Assembly: GCA_016081115.2 (NCBI GenBank)
Contig: CM071932.1
Span: 54,510,659-54,574,658 of the forward strand
Direction: 5' to 3'
Source of the DNA: Rehmannia glutinosa
Taxonomy: Eukaryota; Streptophyta; Magnoliopsida; Lamiales; Orobanchaceae
Length of the DNA: 64,000 nucleotides
The stretch's first letter is position 1; the number at the start of each line of letters is the position of its first letter. The notes under the pieces were generated by a model that worked only from the letters and a program-made list of their open reading frames with translations, had not been told where the DNA came from and searched no databases. Shown here in pieces: positions 1-12,559 of this stretch. Both the position numbers and the translations under genes were made by a program.

Positions 1-659
1 TTGGATATAAGGGTGTTCAAAGTATAATCCCACCAATTAAACTCCTTTATTTTGAAATATCATCAAGGCAATTGAGAATAAGTGGATTGATGTATCCACT
101 CTGTAAATTCCCTATAAGTACACTGTCGACAAGCGTAACAAAATGCCTACGAAACCAGTCCCCACCATCTATGCACTGCATCATCCTCACAACCAAATCA
201 CCCGCGGTCACTTTATGGAAATTCGGAAACATTGTTTTCCACTCGTAAAAAAGCGTACATTTCCGGATTTTTCTTCTTCTCAATAACAACGCTCACCATC
301 GAAAAACCCCAGGACCCTACCAACATCTTTCCTTTCAATATGAATATGCCTACCATCCTCAAAAACCGTTAAGCTACTTAGTGCATTGAAGTTTTCGACT
401 AGCCAATATGTAAGCTTTTTATTAAAATCATCGATTTTTAAAGAAAATAAACTGCCAAATCCCATCTCAATGACTGCAGACTTCTGTGCGGGTTTAAGAG
501 CAGCAAGAGCATCTACAATAACCTTGGGTTTCGCCCTTATTTGCGTTCCAGGGTAATCCTGATCGATCCTTTGCCTCTTTTTAGGCTGCTCATCTTCCGA
601 ACTCTCATCCTCACCACTGCCAACCTCTCTGTCCTCTTCTTCACTTGACATTAAAACTC
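1..659 (-). pseudogene. Transposon-type Ulp1-associated gene, N-terminal part, frameshifted, runs off the window
   Basis: Reads leftward from an ATG at 651, just after a splice acceptor (GTACAG, 660-665). The first ~40 residues are acidic and charged (SEEEDREVGSGEDESSEDEQ, then a basic KKRQR that could be a nuclear signal). There follows a globular block with MGFGSLF, WLVENFN and IHIERKDVGRVLGF. This layout is familiar from the N-terminal region of plant Ulp1/DUF1985 genes carried by transposons. The frame breaks near 280 and resumes about one base off with LFYEWKTMFPNFHKV and VTLVDSVLIGNLQSGYINP (47-289). A further one-base shift near 47-55, in an A-rich run, gives an in-frame continuation to base 1. 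The peptidase domain would lie beyond the left edge and is not seen. Family assignment is from motif resemblance only. It is either a pseudogene or a gene with homopolymer indels in the assembly. Confidence 0.6.
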
Positions 660-1466
660 CTGTACAAAAAAAAAAAACCCAACAATTCAGCTGTCAGATA
701 CTTTATGCATCAGTCTGTTTACATCCAACTTAACATTGTATATTTAACTTAGCATAAAGATATACTTAGTATTTGGCAAGATCCCCATGTAAAAAAAAAC
801 CCAATCCGTATATAATCTGTAAACTTGGAATACACAACTAAGTACAAGATTCATATATAAAAAATTTATACAGCTTTATGTTTACATTCCACATTATCTT
901 TAATTTATACACACTACAAACCACTCATAAAAAAACAAACGATTCATATCTTTAAAAATTATACCATTTCCTGTTTAGATTCCACTAAATGAGGTATGTT
1001 TAACATTACATATATGTTTACTTAGTATACATCATCTGTAATCATCTTCCTGTTCACATTCCACTAAAAATTGTATATTTAACATGACATATATGTACAC
1101 ATAGTATATAACATCCGTATTTGTCGGAGGAGAGGGTTTCAACTACCAACTACTTGTTTTTTTTTTTTGATATAACAAACGAATTTTGTTTAACACAACT
1201 TATCTGTATACTTGGAAATAAACCAAAATCCCAACACAAAAAGTACAAGATTCATATATGAAAACTTTACACAGATACTTGTTTACATTCATCTTTATCT
1301 TGTATATTTAATATAACAAACGAATTTTTTTTTCCTGAGTACAAGAATTAAAAATCCTATAAATATCAACCAGTTGACAAATTCAACATAACCGGGTGAA
1401 AATGCGAAATAATTTCAACACCTAGTGCAAAAAAAAAGGGCCGCAAAAAATAAAAAACAATGTTAC
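660..1466 (-). other. Intron in the 5' region of the left-edge gene
   Basis: On the minus strand a donor AAG|GTAACA at 1466-1467 and an acceptor TTGTACAG ending at 660 frame an AT-rich 807-base intron. It ends eight bases upstream of the ATG, so the upstream exon (from 1467 upward) would be 5' UTR. First introns in the 5' leader are common in plant transposon genes and in this family. No transcript evidence is available. Confidence 0.45.
967..1119. repeat. Imperfect ~80-bp tandem repeat in the intron
   Basis: Two adjacent units starting at 967 and 1047 share TTCCTGTT, ATTCCACTAAA, TTTAACAT, ACATATATGT, TAGTATA and CATC.GTA in the same order. Weaker relatives of the unit occur at about 690-780 and 1285-1325 in the same intron, so much of the intron looks built from a decayed minisatellite. 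Confidence 0.6.
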
Positions 1467-1938
1467 CTTCAAAAACAAAGATGAAGAACAATGTAACTCA
1501 ACCCTAGTTCTTCTCCACGAAATCGCAACCTTCAACCACCAATAGTACTTGGACGCAACAGGAAAAAACGTGAATGTGGATAAAATCTGAAAACACCTGA
1601 GAAAAAAAAATTAGTACATAACAATATCGAACTCTCTATTTTACTCTTTTCCTCAAAAATTGAACTCCTATAATACCTGGGTACATTCGAATAGACGAGA
1701 ATCGACTGAAAGTTTTTTTGCACAAACTCTTGTTTCAATGGAGAAAGACGGGAAAAATTTGGGGATTGTGAAAAGAGACTGTTTCAAGGGATAAAGAGGG
1801 TTTCTTTGATACAGTTTCTGAAAAGAGACCAAAAAGGAGAAGGATTTTGAAAGGACACGACTTGAATGAAAATGGGTTTTTGGCTCCTAAAAATCGGGTA
1901 GGTGTGAAAGGAAAGATTGTGTTTTCCTAAAAACCAGC

Positions 1939-3135
1939 AATTAACGGATGTCTTCTTAAACTGACTATATATGAATATACAATATTACCCTTATATTCCA
2001 AAATAACAAAAATTAAACTGTACCATTAAAAGACTTAAATCAAGGGTTTATAAGTGGTCTCATGGACTAACCTAAAAGTATTGGTCTCATTTGAACCAAC
2101 CCCTATATATTTATATTAATTTATTTAACTATACCTAAGAGCATATATATAGTATAGTAATCTATTTATTCACTATTTCATTTAATTTGTAATTTGAGCT
2201 TATTAAATTACATCATTAATTTACGAACCTATTTATAGAAATATTAACAAACTTTGTACGGTAATATCATATTTTTGAATGAGTCAGATAGAAAAATTTG
2301 TGAAAGAAGCTATATTGCCTACCAGTTGTCCAATTAAGAGATAATTCCAATTTCTAGGTTGAACTGGCAATAATTATGAAATTAATATTTGCAAATATTT
2401 GAATGTGATACTTGGCACAATATATTGTAGATACAGTATGTTTATAAAATTAATGAAAATAACTTCCAAGTTAAATATGGATATATGAGATTTACTACAT
2501 TTTTATTTAAATGAAATCTAATTGACAAGAATTACAAAACTAATTATAGAAAAAAATAAGTATATGATAGTTAAAAATTATAGAAAATTGACAATATGTC
2601 TATAAGAAGAACTATATATAAAAAATTAATAAATTGGTATTTACCATATTATTTTTTTGATTCAATTGGATAATAAAATAATGAATACACTAAATAAAAA
2701 TTATAATTATTTTATATTATAAATTAATATAATAATAATATTTAATTTTGAAATATTTGATGTTTTTCTATGCATTTGATACTCTTAACTACTAACCACA
2801 AACAAACATTAGATTTTATTTCTTTTGACAGACTTGCAAAACTTCATTCAATGAGGATTGAATACGAGAAATTTTTAAGTTATTATGTTTTTGATTCTAT
2901 TATATCAAGCAATCGGTTTTATGTTTTTTGATTGCAGTATGGTCTTAGTTCGAAAAATACTTTTGGCACTTAGACTTCATTTGAAAATTTATGTAAATTA
3001 CACTTCTTCATAAAGATTTTTTTATGAAAACATAATAAATTTATATCATATTCCTATTAAGAAAATATTTGATTAACAATGTGAAGTATTCATTTTTTTC
3101 AACAATACAAGTTCAATATGAAAATACATATTTTA

Positions 3136-3138
<3 letters not shown>
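1939..3138. other. AT-rich stretch, no gene seen
   Basis: About 1.2 kb of very AT-rich sequence without a convincing open frame, splice-linked exons or terminal repeats. The left end of this block (about 2040-2110) may contain the outer edge of the mobile element carrying the gene at 1-659, but I could not define a terminus or a target duplication. Confidence 0.5.
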
Positions 3139-3171
<33 letters not shown>

Positions 3172-3212
3172 GTTTACATAGAGGTATAATGCGTGTGTGT
3201 GTGTGAGAGAGA

Positions 3213-3249
<37 letters not shown>
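3139..3249. repeat. Compound microsatellite (AT)n, (GT)n, (GA)n
   Basis: An (AT)14 tract at 3139-3166 is followed after a short spacer by (GT)6 at 3193-3204 and a GA-rich tract at 3205-3249 interrupted once by GGG. Likely polymorphic. Confidence 0.95.
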
Positions 3250-3255
<6 letters not shown>

Positions 3256-4117
3256 TGTAAAGAGAATAGTAATATAGATAAATTTAACATTTAAGTTTAT
3301 AATTAAAAATATAATTTTGAATCTTTAATAGATAAATTTTAGTTTTTATTTACCTTATATGAATATAATAATAAAAATAAAGTAATAAATACTCATTCAT
3401 GTTAATAGATATTTATATTATAAAATTATAATGTTAAAATAAGATATGCGTGCAACGAATGGGGAGAATTACTAGTCTATGTATTTTAACATAGGTTTAA
3501 GATATCTCATAATATATAGGAAACAAAATAATTGTGAGAATGAGATCATACTAGATTAAAAAAATAAGAAATTAGAAACTAAAACCTATAAAATATCGGA
3601 AATTAAGTAAAAGTCATATTAACACATATAGTTAAAATTTTAAAAGTATTTTTTTGGTACAACAAACTTGTTCCTCTCTCTCTCTCTATGTTAATCTTAT
3701 TCTTTTTATTTTATACTATTTATTCTATTGATATGAATTATTTAATCAAAATATGCATGAAATTGCAATAAAAAAAGCCAAACAAAAGATTAAATAAATA
3801 ACAAAATAAGTAATTGTCCTTGAATTAACCATGTCAAATGATACTTTTATAAAATCAAAAGTTTTGATAAACTATGCAAGCACTTTATTAATGGTATCAT
3901 ATATATTAATATATATATATTTAGATAAAGATATAGATATAAATATAAATATAAATTTATTTCCAAGTAATTACTTCAAACACATAAATGATACATTTGT
4001 TAGCATCAAAACACCTAATCTTAATATTTTGCTTTGTCTTCATATTTTTACTTTGAAAACGATCTTTCTTTCTTTCCCCTTCTATATAATCAATTATTAA
4101 AACTATAAAAAAAATAA
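3250..4117. other. AT-rich intergenic sequence, nothing recognised
   Basis: Low-complexity AT-rich DNA with a short CTCTCT run near 3670 and ATATAG-type runs near 3900-3960. Short open frames here have no coding character. Confidence 0.5.
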
Positions 4118-5060
4118 TGTTAGTCCAAGTGGCCACAAAAATTTAGAGGGTGAATAGATTTTCACTAGATTCCTTTATTTTTCCCTTTTTTCAATTGTGA
4201 AACTCAATAACAAAAGTATTAGTGCAGAAAATCGAAAATAACACAATGATTTATAGTGTTTCAACCCACCTAGGGTCTACGTCCACTATCACCATTTCCT
4301 CCCATGTGGGTTTCTAATAACTAGTTTTATTAATCAATTAAGAAAACTTGTTACAACTACGAAGAACACAAACCTCTTTCGACAATAACTCGAAAAGCAC
4401 CAAACTCTTCTACACCTCGAAGGGCACCAAACTCTTCAACACGAGAAGCATCAAGTTTTTTAATCAACTATCTCTAATCAACCAAACATATTTTTGCCAA
4501 AAGAACATTAACAAGAATTTCTTGTTTTGGATGATTTTACAATTACAATTAAGATTACACTTTAAATAAAATACTACAACTAAAAAATACAAGTGTAATT
4601 AAGAATGAAAACCTATCAAGAAAGATGTGAAAGTGTCGTGCTTAAGCTATTACAACAAGAATGTTGAAAATAAAGTACAATAAATTTGCTGAGAATTTCT
4701 TGTTGTATGGTGGACTTGTGTTGTATATTCTTGTAATAATAAATGTTTGATCTTCATCCTTTATTTATAGAGAAGCTCTAAGATTCAAATTCAGACATAG
4801 GCTCCTCATGTTTGCAAAAAGAAGATGACAGGATCTACAAAATGATGGCGAAAAGTGATAAAGTGAAAAGTTGTGTTTGCTGCAACGTTCAAAAAAATAG
4901 TTGATCTTACCTACAACAACTGATCGCTATATTGCAGGATTTGAAAATTAAGGCCGTTGGAAAAGATCTGAGACATGTCTCTCTCAAGAGTGACTGGTCT
5001 TCCTAGCACAACGACCAGCTGATGTTCGTAGCGACCAGTCTCTATGGCATGGGGATTGTT
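4118..5060 (-). repeat. LTR fragment of a Copia-type (probably Sirevirus-like) element
   Basis: Starts TGTTAGTCCAAGTGGCCAC and continues with ATTTAGAGGGTGAATAGATT, the same end that starts a second copy at 63046. Read on the minus strand this would be the U5 end (finishing in CA). A minus-strand TATA-like CTATAAATA at 4762-4770 lies about 640 bases upstream of that end, as expected for an LTR promoter. The plus-strand start also resembles that of the full element at 5609 (both have AG.GGGG.TGAATA about 40 bases in). A decayed ~27-bp repeat with GCACCAAACTCTTC lies at 4395-4450. The far boundary is not resolved and no partner LTR or target duplication was found, so it is a fragment or a solo LTR. 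Confidence 0.6.
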
Positions 5061-5603
5061 GCCGTCCTAGGTTTTGAAGATTGATATATAGAGACCAACT
5101 TTCATCATTGATAGCGACCGATTACTGTCATTTTTCATAAAAATATATTTTAAAACCTTTTTTAAAATGTAATCTAATTTTGACAGCCTCCGATTTAAAT
5201 ATTTTTGGTTGAAATAGAATAGCGAAGATGAAATAATCAAAACCGAAAATAACTTTGTTCCAACAAACCATAGATACTTATTGTTTATATAGTGCTGGAA
5301 TTTAAATGGATAAAATTTTATCATGCGAAGTCTTTATATATGCTTATGGAAAAAGGTTAGAAAGCTCTCGAAATCTAGTGTATAATGAAAATAAGAAGGT
5401 ATCAAAAAATATGAAACCAAGATTGTTTGAAAATTCAAAATATTTTAAGAGTTAAATACGAAGGAGTAATTACTTTTGAATTGTAAAATATATAATAAAA
5501 AGGTCACTTGTTTCATAATTAAACAAATAAAAGCTAAATAAATATCAAATTTCTTAATTGTCCTTACAATTTTCAATTAAAAGGATATTTTTGTCGAATC
5601 AAA
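5061..5603. other. AT-rich stretch between LTR fragment and Sirevirus element
   Basis: No coding sequence recognised. It may include the remaining part of the LTR that begins at 4118. Confidence 0.4.
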
Positions 5604-5608
5604 AGTTT

Positions 5609-7168
5609 TGTAGGTCCCAAGGGGTGTAAGTGTAAGGTTTAGAAGGGGGGTTGAATAAACCTTACCAAATTTTCGATTTAGTCCTTTTAAATATTCGAGT
5701 TGATACTACACAATTTGTGTCCTTGATGGACAAATCAATTTAGTCACTCAAGAGAGTTAATCTCTCAACAGACTCAACCGAGCCGTTGATGGAATAACTC
5801 ACTTGTTGGCTATAAATTAACTCGACATTGTGGTTTTGTTTTCATTGGAAGACTTAACACCCTTAAGTTTGATTAAGCAAGAATTTAGTGCTTGGTTTAG
5901 TACTTATAAGTTATCAAGTGGATAGCAAATTTATCGTGAGATATAAGCGATTAAGAATGCGAGGAATTAAAGTCTTTGAAATGTAAATGACACAATGAAA
6001 TTTTTATAGAGGTTCGAAGATGGGGTAATTCTTCTACTCCTCTCTTCTCCAACTCCTAGAGAATCCACTAGGTAATGATCGGTTTACAAAGTGGTAATGT
6101 GATCCATATACAAGTCTTGATCACACAAATGACTTGATCCTCTAGGACTCGATCCGAGACGCCTTGATCACTCACCGGCTTCTCGACGACTCGGCTTCTT
6201 CACGGGCGGTGCCTTGCTACTACAAACTCACTTGCTCAAACTCTTTGGATTTGATCACGAAGCCCTCCAAAAGCTTAAGACTTGGTTCGACCTTGAACCT
6301 TCCTACAATCCTTCGTGGAATGTAGACCCCTTTTCTTCAAAAAGTTTCCTCTTCAACTGATTGAAGTTCTCTTTCCTTCACGGTGAGTGTTGGATTGATG
6401 TACTTCGTAATGTAGGCTTGAGGATTAATCTTGAATGATTTGAAAGTATTTACTCGGTTACACTTTGACTGATTTCTTGAATGTTCGTGGTTCGAGTAAC
6501 CTTCTCTCGCCGAGTCATTCCTCGGCCTTTTATAGTGATCTTTCAAAAATTTGCCCGTTGAAGAGATAGGCTTATTTTTGAAAGTCATTTGCGATCGTTG
6601 GCTTGTCTTGTTGCGATCCTTGGAATTTCCATTTCCTCGTATGAATTGTTCTTTCACCTTTTTCGAGTTCGACACGGTGTAGTGCTTCCCATTGGTTCAT
6701 TCCTTTTGCACGCTTCGGGTGAGCACTCCGAGAAAGGTGGTATGGAGATATTACTTGTTTAAGTAAATCTCTTGATTTACGTACGGATCTTTTCTGATTA
6801 TCTCGACTTGACGCATTTCCTTGCTTTCCCCAGGTGACTTAGAGTCGACTTCCAATCATGGATGACTCTTCTCACTTCAACTTGAGACTTGGTTTTTCTT
6901 GAGTTGACTTGATCGATACTTCACTCACCGCATCTCACCGCTTCTCAAGAGAGAGTTCCCGTCTACTCTTCTTTGCCATACTCAAATGTCTCACGTGTTT
7001 TTCCTTCCAGATCTTGATTGTCTTCTTGCATGTTAGGGCGTAGGCGACTTAACTCGGCTTGGCGCTCTAATTGTTACAATGCATTTTACAACAAGAATTG
7101 GGGTGCCAACTTTCTATTCTAAGTTTTACATGGCATTCATCAAAATCTAAACAATAAAATTCCTAACA
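5609..7168 (-). repeat. 3' LTR of the Sirevirus-type element
   Basis: Begins TGTAGGTCCC and ends TTCCTAACA in plus-strand reading. It aligns along its length with 18160-19731. The minus-strand TATA-like box CACTATAAAAGGC at 6525-6537 marks the U3/R promoter. The copy is at the 3' end of the minus-strand element because the polypurine tract adjoins it at 7169. Confidence 0.92.
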
Positions 7169-7182
7169 ATTTCCCCCTTTTT
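7169..7182 (-). other. Polypurine tract of the Sirevirus-type element
   Basis: On the minus strand AAAAAGGGGGAAAT directly precedes the LTR start TGTTAGGAAT. It is the plus-strand DNA primer site for reverse transcription. The upstream GGCATCATC is the context usual in Sireviruses. Confidence 0.88.
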
Positions 7183-7512
7183 GATGATGCCAAAACTTAA
7201 ACCATTCAAAAATGCAAACAACAAAGATACATACAGATAGTGTATTGACATAGAATGTATGCGCAGAATCAATTCTTTTATTGATCATATCATTCTTGTT
7301 CTTTTACACAATCACATTTACAAGGTGTATCGAGCACATATTTGTCTACACACGAAAATAAAGAATTTAGCTTTATTACAAAAGACTTACATTGTATGTA
7401 TTTACATAATAAAATACACGAAGGGTTGGACAAGACAGACTTCATCTCCTTCGCTGTCTCCTTCTTTCATCTTGTTCAAGATCTTCTTCTCTTCTTCTTT
7501 TTTTTCTCGTCG

Positions 7513-10500
7513 TCACCGCCTTCTTTTTTTTCTTTTCATATGCCTTCCTGGCACTTCATCTCTTCTTATTCTTTCCTGTCTCTCCTCCCATAGCTGAGTT
7601 TGTCTCTTGTTTTCTTCTTCTAGTCTTTTTACATACTCGGCGTTAGTTTTAGCCACTTGCAAATTTGCTACTTGGTCAAGCCCGGCCAGAAGAGATCCCT
7701 CATTTCTTTCCTGGATCCACGTATTCAATGTTTTTGGGCGAGGCCTGGGTCCAAGCTTCTTCCTCCACTCATCGCTTCTTCCTCTACCTGCGGGCGTATC
7801 TTTGACTTGGGGTCTTCTTCTTTCCACAGTGACCAGCGGAGTGACCACAGAGCGATCGCTGCCGGTCTCGCTGTCGGCTTCTTCACATAACGTGAGACCC
7901 TTTTCCCAAGATAAATCCCAAGCTTGAGCCATAGACATATTTGCAAAGTATCCCTCGTATTCGAGCGTCTTAAATTCATCAACTGATCGTGGCTCGTCCC
8001 GACATCCGAGATGGCATAAGTGTCTCTGTCTCTTTGGAATGCCTCCGTGTTCTTTCAAGATATTCATAATTCGGGCATCCATTCTTCCTTCCACTTCCTT
8101 CATCCCCTGCTTCAATTGTTTTTCTCTTATCGGCCATGTATATAGCGAGTGTTGGAGTGGCGAGTCACGGGAGTTTGCGCTTATAATGTCACCAGTGATG
8201 GACCTTGTTGGGGGTTTGTGCAATCATCAAGGTCACATCTGTCGACCCTTCCCCTCAACAAGCTTTCCTTTTTTTTGTTTCAAAACTTCCTCACCGATTT
8301 TCCTTCTCGGTTGCTCCTTTCTTCTCGACTTGATTTTAGTGCTTTAAGGTATTCCTCTTCCCCCTTTTTGGCATCGTCAAAGGATAGAGGAACCCAGGGA
8401 ACATCTTTGGCAAGCGGGAAGTCGAGCCACGATAGTCGAGTTCTGCTTCAAGTCTGCTGCGTTGTAAGCGAAGACGGAATTCAGATCGAGTATCGTTGGA
8501 CTCTCTTTGAAATCAACTTCATCTCGGCCATGAGAAGGCTGAATTTTCTAGTCATGTGTTCTTCCAAACGATGTAGATCATTCGTATTTTGCTCACGCAG
8601 CAGCTTTTATCTCGGCGGTGTGAGTTTCATGCATGTGCTCAATATGCTCTCTCGGCTTTCGTTTTTGCATCATCATTTTCGACTCTCCATACCAGGCACT
8701 TGTTGAACAATGTCCTGAAGAATCTAACTTGTTCCACACGCATTGTTTTTTTCTTTGTTGCCACCATTCCCTTATTCTCGATTATGCCTCTCAAGTCGGC
8801 CGTAAGGTTGGCATCTTTGTTGTCGGTCGCATGTCCAAAGAGGCCGATGCCTCTCCATCCGTTCAACCTCGGCAAATAGTGCCTTGAACACTTCTCGAAC
8901 TTCGATTGATTCCTCCATTGCACGGTGATGGCCATACAAATCAAAGTCATAAGCGTACCGAACAATGGTGCCTGATGAGAAAACGGGAGTGGTGCTCGTG
9001 ATAGCGTGCGCGCTCATTCTCGACTCTTCATGGAGGTCGGGTACCTCCAGGGAAAAAGGAAAAGATTCTATAAAAGATTCATCACCGCCCACCGGGATTT
9101 GTTCGATGATGAGCGGTGCGCGTGAAGTTCTTTTAGGAATCGACCTGCTTTAGCCTCGAGGAGCCCGCACAGTGGTCTCTTGTTCACTGGGTCTTGTTGT
9201 GAAGTGGACCCGGCTTGCCGAGCCTCACATATCTTAACACCGTTGGTCTCAGTGATTTTTCCATTTCGATGGACGGTCCTCGGCCTTATCGGAGCGTCAT
9301 CGGACGATGATGAGATTTCCATCGGTGACTCATCATCAAAGTTAAAGGTTTGACGAGTAGTTTTGGGATCGGACTTGCTCGTGCTTGGAACATCCGCAGA
9401 ATCGAGTCTTTTGGATTTGCACGGGGATGACTCGACTTCTTCTTCGCCTTCCGATCCCGAGAAAGGTTACATCGAGATTATCCTGGGAATCATGAAGTGC
9501 GCTTATCTCCTTCTCGGATGGGTCGATGATGGCGGGAGGGATGTTCTCTCTACTTGACTTCTTTACCCCGGAAGTCTCAACCTCCCGTGGGCCTTCATTA
9601 CCTCCAGCAGTCTCTCTGCAATGAGGCCTTAGTCCTCCCTTTCGACAAAGATGTCACTGTCTTAGGGTCTTCGTGGGTGGCATCCATTGGAGTCTCAACC
9701 CCATGGATTGCACTTTCATCACCAGTGTTAACTCCCATGGCTGTTCCTTCCTGTGCCTCGATTGCATCGCGCGTCATTAGCCTTCGAGCGGTTGGCACCT
9801 CACCGAGACAGTCTCTCAATCGCCTCGAGCTTCGTTGATGGCAACTTCTTTGTTCTTCTTGTGTTTGTAGTTTCTCTCCTTCGCCTCCTTGATTCGTTGT
9901 GGAGTCATCTGCAGATCCTCCGACCTTGCTGCGGTGGAGGGATTTCCCCTCGGTGGCGCACCAGGTGAGTGACGTGGAATGGGGTCACTCATCTCCAAAC
10001 TCCCGGCTGTTTCGATTGAATGTTCAGCCGTTGGGGCGGTGGTAAAACACCTTCAATAGGGGTTGGCTCATTGGGGTCCCCATTGTCCCGGTTTCATCGC
10101 CATATCCCTTATTGCCTTCTTCCGAGTGAGCTGGGGAAGTGGTGGCAGCAACAACAATGGCGATTTGTCTTTGAACCACTCCCATTGGATCGATTTCGGT
10201 GTGTTCGGAGGACTCTCCTGGTCCCTCCATCGCCCTTTGCTCGTGAAGGATTCTGGATTCATGCAATGCTTGTTGCATTTGCAACTCTTCTCAGAGCAAA
10301 GAGACATTCTCCTGATCCTCATCACTGTCGGAGAAGACATCAAGGAGAGGATGTGTGTGTTACGTGGTGCCGAGATAGGGCGATGTTGGCCTTCTCACGT
10401 GCCTCGGCTTCCTCACTTGCTTTTCTCTCTCATTTTCTTTGAAAATCTGCAGGATGTCTATGCAGTTGTCTTCATCAAGTCTTTGGGAGCACATGTTTAG

Positions 10501-11953
10501 TCCAAGGAAATTTAGCGAGTTCCTCTTCTTCTTCTATAAACTCGGCCGTTGGAACTGTTCCCTTAACTTACTCAACTTCCATTTCCTCCACTCACGCAGA
10601 CGATTTTGGATGTCCGGGTAAGGTGGAGATAGGATCATTACATCACTATCCGCTCTAGCGGTTCTTCTTGTGTTTGTTTGTGTGAACTACGGTGTGTCTT
10701 GAGTTGCCTCTGTGATCGCCTTGAAGAGACTTGGTCAAGCTTTCATCAATTACATCCGAGACTCTACTTCTCCCGGCGATCTCCCGATCTGCTCTAGGCC
10801 GAGTGGGTGACTCAAGGTTTCTCAAGCTCGGACGCTTGATGATTCTTCTTCGTCTCCTAGTTTGTACCGAGGGATTTACTGTTCGAGACGTGTCCTCTCG
10901 AGTCTTGGGCGGCGGGGGCCGTCTTTGAGTGTCTTCTTCTCGAGAGCGGCCGTCGTGGCTTCTCGGTTCTCCTCTTTTTGATGATCGGAGAAGGTATTTG
11001 TGAGTCCTTCTCGACCACTGCTGCAGGGCGGGGACACGGCCTTTGGGGCGGTGACTCTCACTGCAGGGGCGGGAGCATGTTTGTTTTCTTTCTTTGCGGG
11101 GGGGCGTGATCTTCTTCTTTCTTTGGCGCTTTTTTCTTCTTGGGTGGAGAGGAAACAACAGTATCTTTGGGGTCACCGATTCCCCTCACTTGTGTCGCCT
11201 CTCTTGGCGTAAGCTCTCTTCTCGTGCGCCGAGAGATTTGCTCAACATCCTCTTGTTAACATGGAATGCTTTCCCATGTCTAAGAGGGACTCCTTTCACC
11301 TCCATCGATCGGCCAATCACTAAGCCATATCCTAGGGATCCTCCAAATGAGCCATCTTCCTTGAAGGATTTGTTCCCCACGTTCGCGAGTCTGCTTGTAG
11401 ACAAACTCACCCGATTTATCTTCTTTTCTTCGATGATTTGCAGCCATTACAACCAGCTTTGCCTTTGATAGTTGGTCAAAGTCGCCAAATTTGATGTCGA
11501 TACATTTGGCAACTATGTCCAACAACTTGTGATAATCCTCCTTCAAATGAGCTCTTGTTTGTTTGTGTATACTATTTTATCGGCAAAAGTCGGGCTTGGC
11601 TATTTCTTTCCAAGCATCGGCCAGGTTTACATCGGCCGTTAATCTCGATGCTCCTTCAGTAGTGAGCAATGTTCACCAAATCCTTGGCGAGATAGTCACC
11701 GCTTTCCGTGAGCAGATGACTTGATTCCTTCATCGTGAATCTCAGCATTCACGTAGAATTGTGCGACCTCCTCCACATAGGTCATCGGATATTCTAACGT
11801 AAGAAACGGTTTTAGCCCGGACGTTTCCAACTTTTCAGCGATTTTCTTCACCAGGGTGTCGTCGGACCCCTGTTTCACCATTCCGTCGAAATCCACCATA
11901 GAGCCGGTGTGGATTTGCTTTCCTAACTTGGTAAAGTTATAAGTTGGTGCCAT
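7513..11953 (-). pseudogene. Env-like / extra open reading frame region of the Sirevirus-type element, fragmented
   Basis: Lies between RNase H and the 3' LTR, where Sireviruses carry an additional ORF often called env-like. A clear start at 11953 opens an 85-residue frame with LVKKIAEKLETSGLKPFL and YVEEVAQFYVNAEI, a pattern I associate with the N-terminal part of the extra protein of asterid Sireviruses. A second recognisable frame (11280-11546) has YHKLLDIVAKCIDIKFGDFD. The middle is rich in Lys, Arg, Pro and Ser. The last frame (7513-8223, 236 residues) ends in a charged coiled-coil-like stretch (KRLEEENKRQTQLWEERQ) and a basic tail. The region is GC-richer than its surroundings. Frames shift repeatedly, so no single protein is encoded as written. 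True function of these ORFs is unknown; membrane segments were not evident to me. Confidence 0.6.
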
Positions 11954-12480
11954 TTTTCAGGATTATATCAAGGAAAAACTCATAAATTGATTTGAAGATA
12001 GATAGGGTTTCGAGAGAATTTTTGCCTTTGCTTTTGAGAGAAAGAAATGAACAGTTTTAGAAGTGTGAGAGAGAAACGGACGAAAATGGTTTAAATATGG
12101 TTTATGAAAGGACGTGCGGGTTGTTTTTGAAATGTGATCGAAATCAACGGCTTGGATTTTGCACGCCTATTTAGCATTTAATGTCTCGTATTTAATGCGG
12201 CAACATTTATATCCAATCATAAGCTTGGTGTGCGACTTTATGTTTGTACACATCATCATTATCTTTGACGTATTCCTTAAAACATTCCCGCTTAGTCAAA
12301 CGATGCGTTTTTGTCACTTTGCTCATAAGTTATTCAAATTTTATCCCTTAGCCGATTTAACTCTACTTCTCACAGTTCTCTTAGTGACTCAGCTATCACC
12401 GACTCGGTGTAGTCAGTCTTTTCCGATCTGGTGATTCTGAGTGATTTGTGTTTTCACTCTTTTTCACTTTATGTGTTCCA

Positions 12481-12502
12481 TTTTTTTTTTTTTTTTTTTT
12501 TT
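12481..12502. repeat. T22 homopolymer (A22 on the element's coding strand)
   Basis: A run of 22 T at the junction between the end of the pol region and the spacer before the env-like frame. On the minus strand it reads as a poly-A tract just downstream of RNase H. Confidence 0.9.
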
Positions 12503-12559
12503 GAGTTTTCTCAATGTTAACTCGATTCAATTAACCCCAACTCATGCTTGAGTTCTTCA

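Noticed and set aside
3831..4100. 89-codon plus-strand frame
   Set aside because: Ile/Asn/Tyr-rich product of AT-rich DNA, no coding character.
8039..8706. Plus-strand open frames of 100-185 codons
   Set aside because: Opposite strand of the Sirevirus env-like region; no motifs.
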